Of a stretch of DNA of 64,000 nucleotides, positions 21,779 to 34,002 are shown one piece after another; the first letter of the stretch is position 1, and every line of letters begins with the position of its first letter. A program made the translations under genes and the position numbers. Origin of the DNA: Grammothele lineata (taxonomy: Eukaryota > Basidiomycota > Agaricomycetes > Polyporales > Polyporaceae); the NCBI GenBank assembly GCA_002150815.3, contig NDFF03000387.1, positions 62,001 through 126,000 of the forward strand, in the 5' to 3' direction. The notes below the pieces were generated by a model, which searched no databases, was not told the DNA's origin, and saw nothing but the letters and a program-made list of their open reading frames with translations.

Positions 21779-22724
21779 TGAGGTGAGCTTGTCGAAGCAT
21801 GTTGTCGTTAGGACTTCGTTTTTTGCCCCATGCCTCCTTCATGACGAGAGCAGCGTTAGCTAAGACTACTTTTCCGCAGATGCCTCTATGGTAATGTGTT
21901 GGCTTAGTTGTAGACAAAGTTCAAGTTGCCTTAAACGATAGTGTTTAAGTGTGGGATATGATGAACGTGTTCATTTCGTGTCTAAATCTTCACTAAGCGC
22001 ATACGGTACAGTGCAGGACCCGTGATTTTGCGTTTTTACATTTCCCTGTTTGGGCTGAGTGCTTCTTCTGCTTAGCTCGTGTGAAGGTACATGTGCCTAC
22101 ATGCGTGGCGCGTGACGAGTTGCGGGACTTTCGCAAGCTCATATCGCGAGTTTCATTTTTGTTAAACTCGTGTCAGCCTCCCCTTCATTCCATTTGGCAT
22201 GATCGACCGAATGCCTCTTCTTGCATCTCGTTATCAAGGAGAAATAGTGAGTGTGCTGCGTGCGTTGTGGCAAAGTACCTCCACGCCGGCGATTGTTGGC
22301 AAAGTAAAACCCGTTTTGACAAAATGATTTTCGGATGAGTCGTGGTGGTACAGTAGCTGCTGTGATGGTGATATCGAGCGGACGGCTGAGAAAGACAGTG
22401 AGCGCCCAGCGGCGCGGCATCCAGAGGTCTAGGCGCTTCTACACGGTTTCCCTGCCTCAACACACCACGACAGCGGTGACAAGTCCCACACGGATGGGCC
22501 GGGCGTAGAGCAATAGCCTGAAGATCAGGCAGGACTATGGGTCTCGGCTGATGGGAGTTCGACAATGAGTAATGCGTAGGACGCAGGACGGGCAAAAGCA
22601 AGTATGTTCATGAGATGGTGCATTATATAATCCGTACGTATGGAAAGTGTCCAAGGATGCGAGAGAGCGACGATGCGATGCAAGTGGTACAGTGAAGATC
22701 CGACGATGGGTATACGCGTGCGGT
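21779..22724. other. Intergenic region
   Basis: About 950 bp between the terpene synthase fragment and the 3' end of DSC1. It is more AT-rich than the surrounding genes. No gene is supported. Confidence 0.5.
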
Positions 22725-25700
22725 TTACAAGGGCGGGAGCGGTCGTCGACATTGCGGGCATATATTCTGCAGCACTTACGTCATTAGAACGGCACGCAGA
22801 AATGAGATATTTTACTCACCTTGATAGCAAGCCACCGCTCAAGGCACTCTGTATGCTACGTGCATGAAAACGTTCGTTAGCACCTCCCAAAACCAGGCGA
22901 TAGCCAAACGACACTCACGAACAGATGGTGGCACGGCGCCAAGCTGTAGCTCTTCCTCGCCACCGTGCCACCGCCAACCCCCACGCTCCCCAGTAGCGCC
23001 TCTCTCACTCCTCCCACTCCTCCTGTCCCTCGCTTCTCCTCCCCTCCCCCCATGCTTTTTCTCCTCCCCGGCTCCCTCTCGATCGCGTCCATACATATCG
23101 CACAATCGCCCAACGTCCCTCCCCCATCCCCATCCGCCCCCGCCCCGGCCTCCGCGTCACCTAAGAGGGGCAGCGGCGGGTGGTAATCGTACGGCCGCGC
23201 ACGCGCAACGCGCCGCGGGAGGAAGAACGCGGGCCCGAGGCGCTCCTGTAGAGCTAGCGTGCACGCCTGGGCGAACACGAGGAGGGCGAGGAGGGGGACC
23301 CAGGGGCGCGGTTCGATGTCGAAGATGTTTTTCGGGCAGCCGAGGAAGTCTGATTCGCGCCGCCGTGTTAGCTAATCCGTTCGCCGTGCACCAAGGGAGG
23401 AAAGGGAGGAAAGGGAGGAGGGAGGGAGGGGCGGACGTACAGCACGCGAAGAACAGCCTGCCGAGGGTCGTACCGACGAGGTAGGACGGCTTGAGGCCGC
23501 TGCTCCGCCCGCGCCGCGCGGAGCGGACGATCTGCGCGAGCCATGTGCACGAGTAGAGCGCGCAGACGAAGAAGACGGGTAGGGAGAGCATGATCACGAC
23601 TCGGAACACGACGATGAGGCAGAGCGACATGAGCGTCCCTGTGTAGCCCACGAATCAGCATCTAAACGCAAAGGAGAAGGGGAGACGTACAGAGGCGCGC
23701 GGCGGGGTCTGTACGGATGTGGGCCCAGAGGAAGCGGAGGAACGTCTCGTTGGCTGGCTGTGCAGGCGCGGGTGTGGGTGCCGGCGCAGGCGTACCCGTA
23801 GGACGAGTGGGAGCGGGCGTCGTGGCCTGCGTGGCAGCAGGAGCAGCATCGGCATTCGCCGCCTGTGCTTCAGTCTGCGATTGCTGTTGTGGCTGTGATT
23901 GAGTTTGAGGTTGGGGAGGAGGTTGAGGAGGAAAAGCCGCGGCGGGAGCTGGAGTCGTGGTCGTAGGGGAGATATCTTCGTGTGCCTGGATCTGGCCGAT
24001 GAGGACGACGAATTGCTGCAAAAACGCGTAAGCAGGATAATTACGACAATGAGACGTGGTCACATACTGCTTCATATATGAAGAGTAGGCAGGCGAGCCC
24101 CGCTGGAGCAAGTACAGAGAGAGAGGGCTGGCCGTCAGCGAGGATCGCCACTGTGACGTGCTACAGATGCAGATGTAAGTACTCGGTCGTGAATGGCGAT
24201 ATAGGTACGTACGCCGACGAACGAGATGGCGTCGATAAGACTTTGAATAAGGAAGGTGTAGCGCGAAACGCGCGAGAGGCCAGCGGCTGAGCTGCTCTCC
24301 GACGCCTGTCGTCGGAAAAGGGCGAGGAGAATGAAGTTCACTATCGTCGAGATACCCGAGTCTACGCAATCGTTAGTTACACCCACAGGCTGGGAGGAAA
24401 AGCACATACAGGTAGTGATCTTTCCGTATAGTCTCTTGGTTCTGTCATCGCGTTCAGCTGTGGAAGATAGGCGAGGGGACAACGACACGTACTGAACACC
24501 GATCGTATGCTTGATCTCATAAAGAATGCCGCAGTCCGGGCTCAGGAGAACACCTTCGAGGACCAGTTCCGGAGCCCTGACGGTGGTGATTCCCGTCGGC
24601 TCTTCAAGCTCATTCTCAAGTTCCTCCATCAGATCCTTCGGGACCTGAGTTGGATCCAGCTGCGCGAACAGCCTAAACGAGCACTTCGTCTTGGGACTGT
24701 CATCTGCGAGCATATTAGACAATGCAACAGGACCTAGGCGGGAAAGGGGCACACCGGTAGAAGAGGCGTCCTGCTCGAACGCCCCGGCGTCGATACGATC
24801 TTTCAGCCTTGATATTCGCGACCGGAGCTCGACTTCGACGGCGCGCGCACTGTCGTTCCTCCATGCATCCGGCACAAGCGAAGGGAGGTTGCGGACGTCA
24901 ATCCCGTGGCTGACGTACAAACACTGCTAAGTACGCTGCGAGGACGACTCCTCGTAGGAGGCGTGTTGGCGACTCACCCAATGGATTCTGCGAACGCATA
25001 CACCGTGCCGCTCGAGACGACATGGATGCCCTCAAAGTCGAGGTGCAGTTCCTCCGAGGCCTTCGGGTCCGACAGCTCGACCTTGCCCTAGCACGGTCCG
25101 CCAGTCACGCAATGGCACAACGTACCGCATACAACCCGCACTCACATGGATAACCGCAATGTCCTTCGCTTCCGCCACGCCTCCCTTCCTCGCTCCCTCT
25201 CCGCTTCTCCCCACGCCATCCTTCGCCTGACGAAGCGGCACGAGCTTGTCCCCAACATTGATCGTGAGCTTGTCCGTCCTCGTCCAGTTCCACGGTCCGA
25301 GCTTCTCCTGGATCGCGCTCACGTTCGCAGCGAGCAGGAGCTGTTCGGACAGGTGGCGCCATGGCGCGACCTGCTCAGTCACGTTGAGGGAGGTGAGATT
25401 ATGCGCGTGCACGTCTCCGTGCCAGTAGCCTGTCATGTTTGCGTAGTAGGAGCCGTGTGCGGGGTCGAGCAGGCGGCCGTACGGGAGAAAGGCGGCGACG
25501 AGCGGCGTGATGTTGAGGTCTTGCTCGGGCTGGTACGCACATATAGTCGCCGCAGACGTCAGTGAGCATATGTGCACTGAGGTACACGGCAGAGAGGACT
25601 GACCAGGGTGAAGTTAGACTCGGTGCCGTTGCGCCAAGCGGAGAAGTTGCCGAGCTGGTAGTTGAGCGACTGAAGGCCATTGACGTACAGGTCGCGGGTG

Positions 25701-25858
25701 GATGCAAACTCGTCGCCGCGGCCGCTCATGAGCATGAAGAGAACGAAGGAGATGAAGAGGAAGGAGGGCACAGAGCTGCGGGGCTGGCGGGCGACATCGT
25801 CGGGGGCGGCCCCGTTCTCGAGGTCGCGGGGCGCCGTGTCATTTGGAGGCGTGCTCAT
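22725..25858 (-). CDS. DSC1: Dsc1/Tul1 transmembrane RING E3 ubiquitin ligase
   Basis: Catalytic subunit of the Golgi/endosome Dsc ubiquitin-ligase complex, which marks membrane proteins for degradation and, in several fungi, cleaves the SREBP precursor. Twelve predicted exons, minus strand: 25858-25604, 25529-25146, 25087-24978, 24909-24493, 24441-24410, 24361-24213, 24160-24068, 24015-23691, 23638-23441, 23349-22919, 22855-22820, 22766-22725; 823 residues. An N-terminal signal/anchor (FLFISFVLFMLM) is followed by a luminal domain (PEQDLNITPLVAAFLPYGRL, LSPDCGILYEIK), then several membrane helices between residues about 390 and 670. A Pro/Gln/Thr-rich loop interrupts them. The C-terminal RING is CAIC, then CHHLFHTECLERWLAIK and NICPQCRRPLPPL. 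Three exons are needed to complete the RING, which confirms the last two joins. A Gly-rich insert of about 40 residues separates the first Cys pair from the rest. Confidence 0.95.
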
Positions 25859-26351
25859 TGAGGGCAGCCTGAGTGCAACTGGCTAGGTGTTGCAGCTGCA
25901 GGAGAATGAGGAGGGCCGCATAGAGCTCAGAGGGAGAAGACTGTGGCTGTCGTTGGTCGCTCGGAGAGTTGTCGCGCGACTCGCTGGGGAAGCGTGGGGA
26001 GCGGCCCGCCCCGTCCGTTGATTACGTCACTTAATCCCGTCTTTAGTCTCTGGACGCCCGCACTAGTGAGGCCTTAAGCCCTACTATCTACCCGCAAACT
26101 CTGCATTCTTGAGCCTAGCTGTCGAACAAGTATACCTGCAGCTATACGATCTCTCGGCTTCCTGAGTACGGGCCACCAAAAGGGACGACTCTCGGCTGGC
26201 AGACATCACACAAAGATATCCCGGGGATGTCAAAGGAGCTCGTATTGCATAACTCGAATGACACCTGCAACGCACACACTCATACACAACCATAGCCTTC
26301 CGACAGAATATCCAGCAGGAGTTCCTCAAAGATACAAGGTCCAGCATGGGC
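25859..26351. promoter_or_regulatory. DSC1 promoter region
   Basis: About 490 bp between the start of DSC1 and the stop of the upstream minus-strand gene. No strong TATA box or gene is seen. Confidence 0.45.
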
Positions 26352-27308
26352 TTACGCAAACACCTCCACAGCGGGGCGCTCAGCCGCGCGACGCGCGACC
26401 GAGGCAGCACGGGAGCCCTGTCGGTGTCAAGTACAGTCAGCGACGAGCTCCTCCTATACACGATGAATGATGAAGAACGTACGTATGCGCGGGCGGCCTT
26501 GCGCTGCTCCTCGACGAACTTCTTGAGCGCGTTCGCCTTCGCAGCCGCAGCGGCCTGGGCCTTAGCCTTCGCCGCAGCGGCGGCGGCAGCAGCAGCCTTA
26601 GCCTTCTTGCCCTTCTTGCCCGTCGCCGCCGCGGTACCAGTGGTGCCCGTCGCGGCGGTGCCAGTGGCGGCGGTCCCCGCAGCGGTGCCAGCAGCGGCGT
26701 TACCGCCTGCTGCCGCAGCGGTACCTTGGGTGACCGCGACGCAGTTGCCGAAGCCACCGGCGGTGGTGAAGGACACGAGGCAGGTGTTCTTGCCCGTGCC
26801 GCCCGAGCAGGTAGTGCCCGCCGGGAGCTGGACGGTGAGGGGCTGGCTGCCGACGTTGGTCGGGGCCTATCGATGCGCCAAGGCGAAGGAAGATACCACA
26901 TGGCAAAGTCAGGTCACAACTCGTACGAGACAGAGAACGAAGGCCGCGAAATAAAAAACACACCTTGTCGCCGTTCGTAGTCACCACCGCGTTGACGAAC
27001 GACTTGCCCGTGCCGGTCGCGTCCACCTTGGCCGTGACCTGGCGCGAGCCGTCGACGCCCGCGTTGAAGTTCGTGATCGTCGCCGAGAACGTGTCGCCCG
27101 TGGCCGCGACGGCGGTCGACGAGCCGAGCGTCGACGCAATGTTGACGTTCCCGCACGGGCTCGCGGTCGACGGCCTCTGGACGTTCGCGCGCGCCCCGGC
27201 GCCCTGGACGCCGAGCGCGGGCGTGACGAGCGCGTGCGCGGAGGCCTCGAGCGCGAGGCTCAGCGCGAGGACGGCGGTCGCGGTGAATGACTTGGAGAAG
27301 AAGAACAT
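26352..27308 (-). CDS. Secreted Egh16/Gas1-like protein
   Basis: Predicted exons are 27308-26964, 26866-26483 and 26417-26352 (264 residues); introns are 97 and 65 nt. A clear signal peptide (LALSLALEASA) is followed by HALVTPALGVQGAGARANVQ. If cleaved after ASA, the mature chain begins with His. The middle domain has PCGNVNIASTL, TFSATITNFNAGVDGSRQ, PAGTTCSGG and CLVSFTTAGGFGNCVAV, with paired Cys expected to form disulfides. This resembles the Egh16-like family, known from surface proteins made during infection structures in other fungi; I place it there by recall of sequence character. Egh16-like proteins are extracellular with no proven enzyme activity. The tail is low complexity: Gly/Ala/Thr repeats, then a Lys/Ala helix-like run and a basic end. 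A TATAAG lies about 240 bp upstream. Confidence 0.7.
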
Positions 27309-28845
27309 AGTTCCAGACTTTTTTCGTGGGTGAGAAAGGGTGAAGGAGGGTATGGGTCGGGGCAGAAAAGTCTTGAAAGGAACGGCGACGAGAGGCGGGA
27401 AGGGAGCGTGGACTTGAACGCGAAGTTGGAGGAAGAACAAGCGGCGACCAGCAGACTAGGGCTGTGAAGAGGATCCGGCCTCGGTGCGTTGCAAAGAGAA
27501 GGAAGAGCGGCAAGGTGGGGAGCGCGCTCTCCTCCCGGCGCACGCCTTATATTAGTGCTCGGAGAAATGCCACCGGTTGAGCGATCGCGAATGGGCGACG
27601 GCGTTGCGCAACCGGGTCCTATTCCGGGGCAGTTGCCATGCGGGCGGAGTGTGTCGAGTGAGGTGCCCTGGTCCGCGTTATTCGATCCTGGAGAATTGCC
27701 GTCGATAGTCCCTTGTGCGCAAATAGGCGCGGCGCCGCGATTGGCCCCCACAAGGCGCAAGGCACCGATTGGCCGACACCATGTCTCGCGTTTCCCGCCT
27801 GGCTCGCAAATGAGTGGACAGCGAGGAGCTGGGGATCAGAGTGTGATGGCGGCGCACCGTGGGGCCCTCTCTGGAGTTTCTATGGATGAGTGGGGACGAC
27901 GTGAGCCATCACCGGCCACGACCCCGGAGCCAGTGGCCATGAGTCACCTGACCTGCCCAAATTGCAAGCGGAGAGCGATGGTTGTCCTCGAAGGTCATTC
28001 CAGAAGTCGTTCGTGAGTACACTCCCATTGGCCTCTTTGCGGCTTCCACGATGCTCCTAGGAGACAGTCATCCGCAGAGTGTCGGAGAGGAGTCGTCGTG
28101 GTGGGAGGGGAGGACGTGGAAAGGCTCGGGGTATCGCCTACTAATGAAATCTTACATAATCCCTGCGAGAACATCCGAATCCCTCGGACCACCGCCACTT
28201 GGTGTACTCCTGGCGACCCACCTCCAGGAGGCTGTAAACCACGTACCATGTCCTTGGAACTGGCTCGCAGGTTGTAGGTCCACAAAACCGAGCGTACGGA
28301 AGCGCACGCTGCGGATGCTAACGTTAACGTTCAAATCGCTCCTCCGCCCCTGAGTGCGCATGCCCGTTGCATGCCCGGGTTTCCCACCACCTCGGCCGCG
28401 ACCACGGCGACCTTCTGGGGTCCAACCGGACATGTCTGCATGTGCAAATTACGACCATTGCTCTATCACTCCGCTGTTGGAAAGAAGTTGTCTTTGGGTT
28501 ACTGAACTTCCGAGTCACCAGCCTTGGCTCGGTCTTCGACGGAGTGCCAAGAACACGGCTGACAGCTCATCTACAAGAGATGTCGAACATGAGGCAGCAA
28601 CTGCCGACCTCTCTCACATCGAACGAGGGGGACCACGTCTCCATAGCTATGGGTCTTCGACATCACGTCTAAAAATTACCATTCATTACTTAGCTTATCA
28701 CCCGCAAGCCATGTGGATACGTCACAGACTCACAATCTCTAGCGTCGTGCCAGAAGGATCGTTGATTCTAATGATACACACAATATCTAGGAGGATTATA
28801 GAGTACAACACTCCCATCCCCTGCTCTCACGATGCGTCATACCGC
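27309..28845. other. Long 5' flank of the Egh16-like gene
   Basis: About 1.5 kb without a supported gene. A minus-strand ATATAAGG element near 27547-27554 may be the core promoter. The rest up to the RTC1 stop at 28846 shows no coding evidence. Confidence 0.45.
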
Positions 28846-31800
28846 CTAATCCTTCTCGCTCGCCGCCCAACAATGGTGCCCGCACCCCGCCGCGCACAAC
28901 CGTCCAAGCATCACATTGTCTGAAACCGGCATAGACCCCCACCCCCGCGTCCCCGCGCTCCCATAACTGCCCGCCATCCCACCCTCTCCCTCCGCTCCCT
29001 CAACTCCGTCGTCCGACTCTCCATCGACCGTCGTCGCCGTCGAGTTCGCACGGGACAACGCGCGGCCGCGCACCTGTGGGGGATTCGCGCCCCCGCTCGG
29101 ATGGCTGCCGTTAGAACCAGGATTGGAAGTCGCGAGGTGGACGACGTCGAGCGAACGGCCCGTCCGGTGCATCGCGGACGACATGGGCGGCGGTCGGTGT
29201 TTGTCGGCGGGACGGAGGGAGTAGTACTCGCGGTAGCATTTCTGGTGGCCGCCGTGCATGCACACCGGGCACTGGAACATGAGCGCGCGGACTGGTAGAT
29301 GGCTGGGAATGAGAGGCAAGTCAGGCCCTGGACGATGGGGAACTGTCAGGGCACGCACCAGATACTGCATTTGGTAATGCTTGTGCGGCAACCCAAGCAG
29401 TAACCAAAGCTGCCTGACGGTCGCCCAGCGTGAACCAGGGGAGAAGCCGGTTGGAGGATAGGCTTGCGACAACTCTTGCATATGGTGTAGACAGTCGTTG
29501 AGAGCTTTGAATTTGGAGTCAGTCACAAAACGAGAACAAAGCTAGACATTAGACTCACAGATGTTGTCTGGCGCACAGCTTCCACCGGTGCGAATTTACG
29601 AATATATGCGGCACATGTGTGGAGACGAAGCCGACACAGGATCTCTGCTATATGGTGAGTGCTGTGCGGAAGCATGAGCGTGAACAAGCCCACCGATGTA
29701 TGCCTCGACTAATCGGACGATGCGCGACCTAGCAAGCTTCAGTTCTGCCGGAACTACCATCGCGAGCATCGCGCACATTATGACGTCGCCCTATTGAACC
29801 AACGTAAGCCATGAGCTCTCATCGTAGGCGGATATCACGAGCACGACTCCTCACCTCATCCGCGTACCGCTCAAACCGCTCGCGCATCGTCGCCCACGCC
29901 ATCTTCCTCAGTCTCTCCTCCACTTCTCTAACCGCCTCCTTTGTCCTATCACTCTGCGAGCGCGACCCGCTCTCCGGCGTCTCCACCATCCCCTCCGCGT
30001 CCTCGTCCCCATCCAGTTCTCTATTCCCCCCTCCGTCCGCGAAGAACTCGCTCGAGAGCGCATCAGACCGCGCCCGCTGGTGCAGCGACGCCACCGACGC
30101 CTTCGCGCTCGCCGCGCGCCCCCCGGTAGAGGACAAGTCCCGGATCGTCTCGTCCCGCCTGAGGTCCGCGCGACTGAGCGTCCCCGCGGGCGTGTTCTCC
30201 CCAGCGGTGACCGTCCGGATGCTGCTCTGCGAGTCCTGCTTGACGAGGCTCCGCCGCTGCGACCCGGACACGGGCGATGGAGACGGGGACGCAGCGAACG
30301 AGGCGACGGTTGAGCTCCGGCTACGCGTGCGGCTCCGTGTTGAGCTCCGGCGCATCAGGCGCAGCGCGGACGGCCGGCGAGGGTAGCCCCCGTCGCCCGT
30401 CCTGGCGTGCTCGTCCTCTTCTGACGTAGATCCGGGAGAAGGGGACGAGCCAGAGTCGCGCTCGTCCTCCGTCCACGTCTGCTGGCGGGAGAGGGGCGAC
30501 GGGTGCGCGATCGACGCGCGGTGGGAGTGGGAGTGGGAGTGAGAATGAGAGTGGGCGTATGGCGAGCGCGCGCGTTCGGCCGGGGTGTGCGGTGTTGTTG
30601 GGGGCGCGTCGTGTCTCTCCCCAGGCCCAGCTTCGGGGTCCCCGCCCACGCGCTCTATATCGCTTCCGCTCTCGTCCGAGTCGGAGTCGTCCAGAGCGCC
30701 CTCGCCGTACTGCTTGTGACTAAGGTGCGAGCGTGCACCTTCGCTTGGACTCTCGCTCTGTGCGCTGTGTATGCTCTGTGTCGAGAACGACGGTCGACGA
30801 AACGATGCTGGCAGGGGGTGGCGCAACGGCGGAGGCGGGAGCGGGAGACCTGCCCCAGACCCGCGTCGCGCAAAGATGGCTGCAGGCACACTCGGGAGGC
30901 CCGTGCTCGACTTGCGTGGGGAGGATGCGTTCGAAGACGTTGGCGTAGCGCCACGCGAGGAATGGTGGCTCGAGGTAGAGCGCTGGGGTTTGCCGTCGCT
31001 GTACTTCGAGATAGAACCGGGACTGCTGTCTTTGCGCGCCATCGTGGTGAGCCCCGCTCCGTCTGCGGTGGCGGCACGATGAGGATGAGGAGTGGAAGTC
31101 TGAGGGAGTGAGCTGATGGTGGGGATTGCCGCCGGTGCGGTAGCAGCATGAGGAAGCGGCGGAGTGGTGAAGGGAAGAGGGGATAATGGAGGCGTTGGCA
31201 GAGTAATGAGGTCAGTCAAGAGCGACTCTAGCAGAAACCATGTCTGAGCTGCATCGAACGCCTCCGCATTCATAGCAATCTGTGCGTTGTGAGCGCATAT
31301 AACTGACCGGTCCTTGTCTGTGTAGATGTATCCTCGAGCCAGTTTGGCGATCATCTCAAGATCTTCCTCGGCGCCGTCATGCGCGAACGCGCCAACGTTT
31401 TGCGTTACAGGTCTGTACGGCTGATCGCCAAGTGTCTTCGCTGGCTTCTTCTCCTTTCGTAATTCCGGATCACTACGGTACGGAACGGGTGAGGTCACAG
31501 CCAACAGCAAGCTGGGGTGACTTACGTGTCGTCGTATGGTACTTCCCAACGCCGAGGTTTGTCAGAGACGAATGCAATAGAACCAGACGTATTCCACGAG
31601 ACCGCCGAGCGAGGAATGGCATCTATAGGTTTCCGCGACTGCCGAAGATCTAGCTGCGAGAAGGTGCCAGTGGAGTGTAGTGCCCATAGCGCGTGCGAGT
31701 CGGCGAAGTCGATATCTGCAAACTCGGCGTCAGAAAATCGAACGATTCAACAGAGTCACAGAGACCCACCCGTTACACCCCCATCGATCGACGATCCGTT

Positions 31801-33737
31801 CACAATCCACTTGGCGATATACCCCCGACGCACATCCCAAATCTCGACGGGATCGCTCCCATCGCTAGGCCCCACCGACTTCGCCCGCTCGTCCCCCGGC
31901 GTGCGTGAGCCGTCCGTGCCTCCCCCCAGAGTCGGCGCAGGAAGGCGAGGGCTAGGAATGACCGTCGCGAGACCCCCGCTGGACGAGGTCGAGCCGCCAC
32001 CGAGCGCCCCGTGGCCGAAGTCGCCCCCTGCGCCGAAGTCTGCGTTGGAGACGATCGCGACCTCGCACTCGTACCCCGGCCTCCAGAGCACGCGCCGCAC
32101 GGGGAAGGAGGTGTGCAATGTGTATGTGGGCCGGTGTCCGTCACGGCGCGTCGCTGGATCGGCCAAGTCCCACACCTACGACGGAGAGCCGCGTGAGCAC
32201 GTTGGGAGCAGAACACAAGGGATGACATACCTTCACGCAACGGTCCATACCCCCACTGATTAGCCAGCCCGGTCCGGCATTCTGCGGGTCGGTAGCCGCT
32301 GCGTTCCCACTGGCGATAGGGGCGGACGGGAGTATGTCGTCGAAAAACCCTCCACCGGAACCTCCTAACCAGTTCGTGGAGGCAGGAGGGCGCGTCGACG
32401 ATAATGTCGCTGGTACTGCTGACGATGGTGATACCCAGTCAAGAGACAAGACTGGACCCGAGTGGGCAACGGGTATACGGTCGAGCTGGCCACGCTGGCC
32501 CATGTTTAAGTCCCATCTGAGAAGAAACGATCAGACTCATGGCTCCCAAGCATTCTGGACAGGGGTACCTATGAATACTGCCGTTGTCGAGAGCGGCGAC
32601 TACGTGCCGCGAGTGGGCTGATACCGGAGAGAAGGCGACGACACGCACGGGAGAAACGTGGTGAATCCGCATGATAGACTTGGTGAGGTCTCTTATGTCC
32701 TGACCCCGATCTCGTAAGTACGGGATAGACCTATAGAAAAAATCACACCCACCCATATCCGTATATCACCATCCGCGGAGCCCGTTATGCAGTACGACTG
32801 CAGCTGAGGGGAGTACTGCACCGCATGTATTGACCGCGCGTGGTCCCGAATCCGCCGCTCTGCACAACGAGCCCTCTCAGCCTCGCCTCTCAAAACGATA
32901 GCAGAGAGCTCACCATACTTTGACGGCCCGTTCTTGTTCAAATCCCACATTATCAGCTCCCCGTTCCGCGCGCTCGTTAGTATCTTATTGCTGAACGCTG
33001 CCCCAGGCAATCCCCTACACAGTCAGCGACACTGAGCAAGACTGACGAGCAGGGAGGGCTCACCGCCATGACACCACACGACATCTGTACTTGAGCTATC
33101 GACCTTGAGCCCGCTTCCATCCCAATAGTTGCGCGAAGCCTCGATCCTATGGCCGCCTCGCCCGGTGACCGACTTGTGCTCCGTCGCGCTTGGGGAGTTC
33201 GTTGCAGAAATCTCTGTCATACGCAATACGCGGAGTGCTGTACGCGCAATTGTGAGATAGTGGTCATGGCTTCACAAACGGCAACATAAGGAAAGCAGAG
33301 AAGTAGAAGGGAGGGGGAAGGGGGACAAAGTGAACTGGGGACGAAGATAGAGCGCGACACGACGACTCACATTCCCTACCCGCGACGACACACCGCGCAC
33401 CATCTTCGCCCTTCGCAATCGACCCTCCGCCGCTGTTCGTCGCGCGCGGCAGCCTGACATGGCGCGTCGGCCCGCGGTAGCCGTGTTCGCGGGCGTCGGA
33501 GTAGACGTCGGGCAGGGTGAGGTTGAAGGGGCCGGCGTTGTTCACGGACGCCCGGCGGGAGGACGAGCCGACGTTGGAGAGCGGCATGGAGCTGGGGAGC
33601 TCGAGCGAGCTCGCGGTGGACGGCGGTGTCGAAGCGGACTGCGGGTGTGAGGACGAGAGACGCGACTCAGAGGAGAGGGTTGATGGCAAAGACGCGGATG
33701 ACTGCGTTGACTCGCGGTGGCTTCTGCGCCATAGCAT
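28846..33737 (-). CDS. RTC1: SEACAT subunit Rtc1/Sea2 (WDR24 homologue)
   Basis: Component of the vacuolar SEACAT (GATOR2) complex that controls TORC1 in response to amino acids. Thirteen predicted exons, minus strand: 33737-33371, 33237-33064, 32997-32914, 32859-32753, 32699-32569, 32516-32231, 32175-31770, 31715-31526, 31472-29855, 29790-29694, 29644-29559, 29504-29359, 29302-28846; 1,382 residues. The N-terminal beta-propeller shows WD repeats: NKILTSARNGELIMWDLNK, YCITGSADGDIRIWDIRD, VVAALDNGSIHRWDL, WLISGGMDRCVKVWDLAD and VEIWDVRRGYIAKW. A disordered stretch of roughly 400-450 residues (Ser/Pro-rich with a His-Ser repeat) lies in exon 9. The C-terminus has the family zinc domain: CKSCRKP, YCLGC, CSICHLPVRALMF, CPVCMHGGHQKC and a final CAAGCGHHC. 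Exon 12 donor GTGCGT at 29358 is chosen because it restores CSICHLP. Confidence 0.95.
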
Positions 33738-34002
33738 TTCTCGCGCTCGTGCACCAAGCTATCGCCACGATACGAGGCGAGCTGCCCAGATACTGCGTTT
33801 TACGTTCGCCTGCTCACGGGCTACTGGTCGAGTGCACCTTGAGAGCTAATATGTACAAGGCTCCTCCACGAAGAACCAAAAGTGCCATACGACCGTAGTG
33901 AGGTAGAAATACGAATTAACAGAGATACAGGTAATACAACATACACCAATCCGCATCCAAACCAAACTCAAAATCCCCCTCACTCGCATGCAATCGCGCC
34001 GA

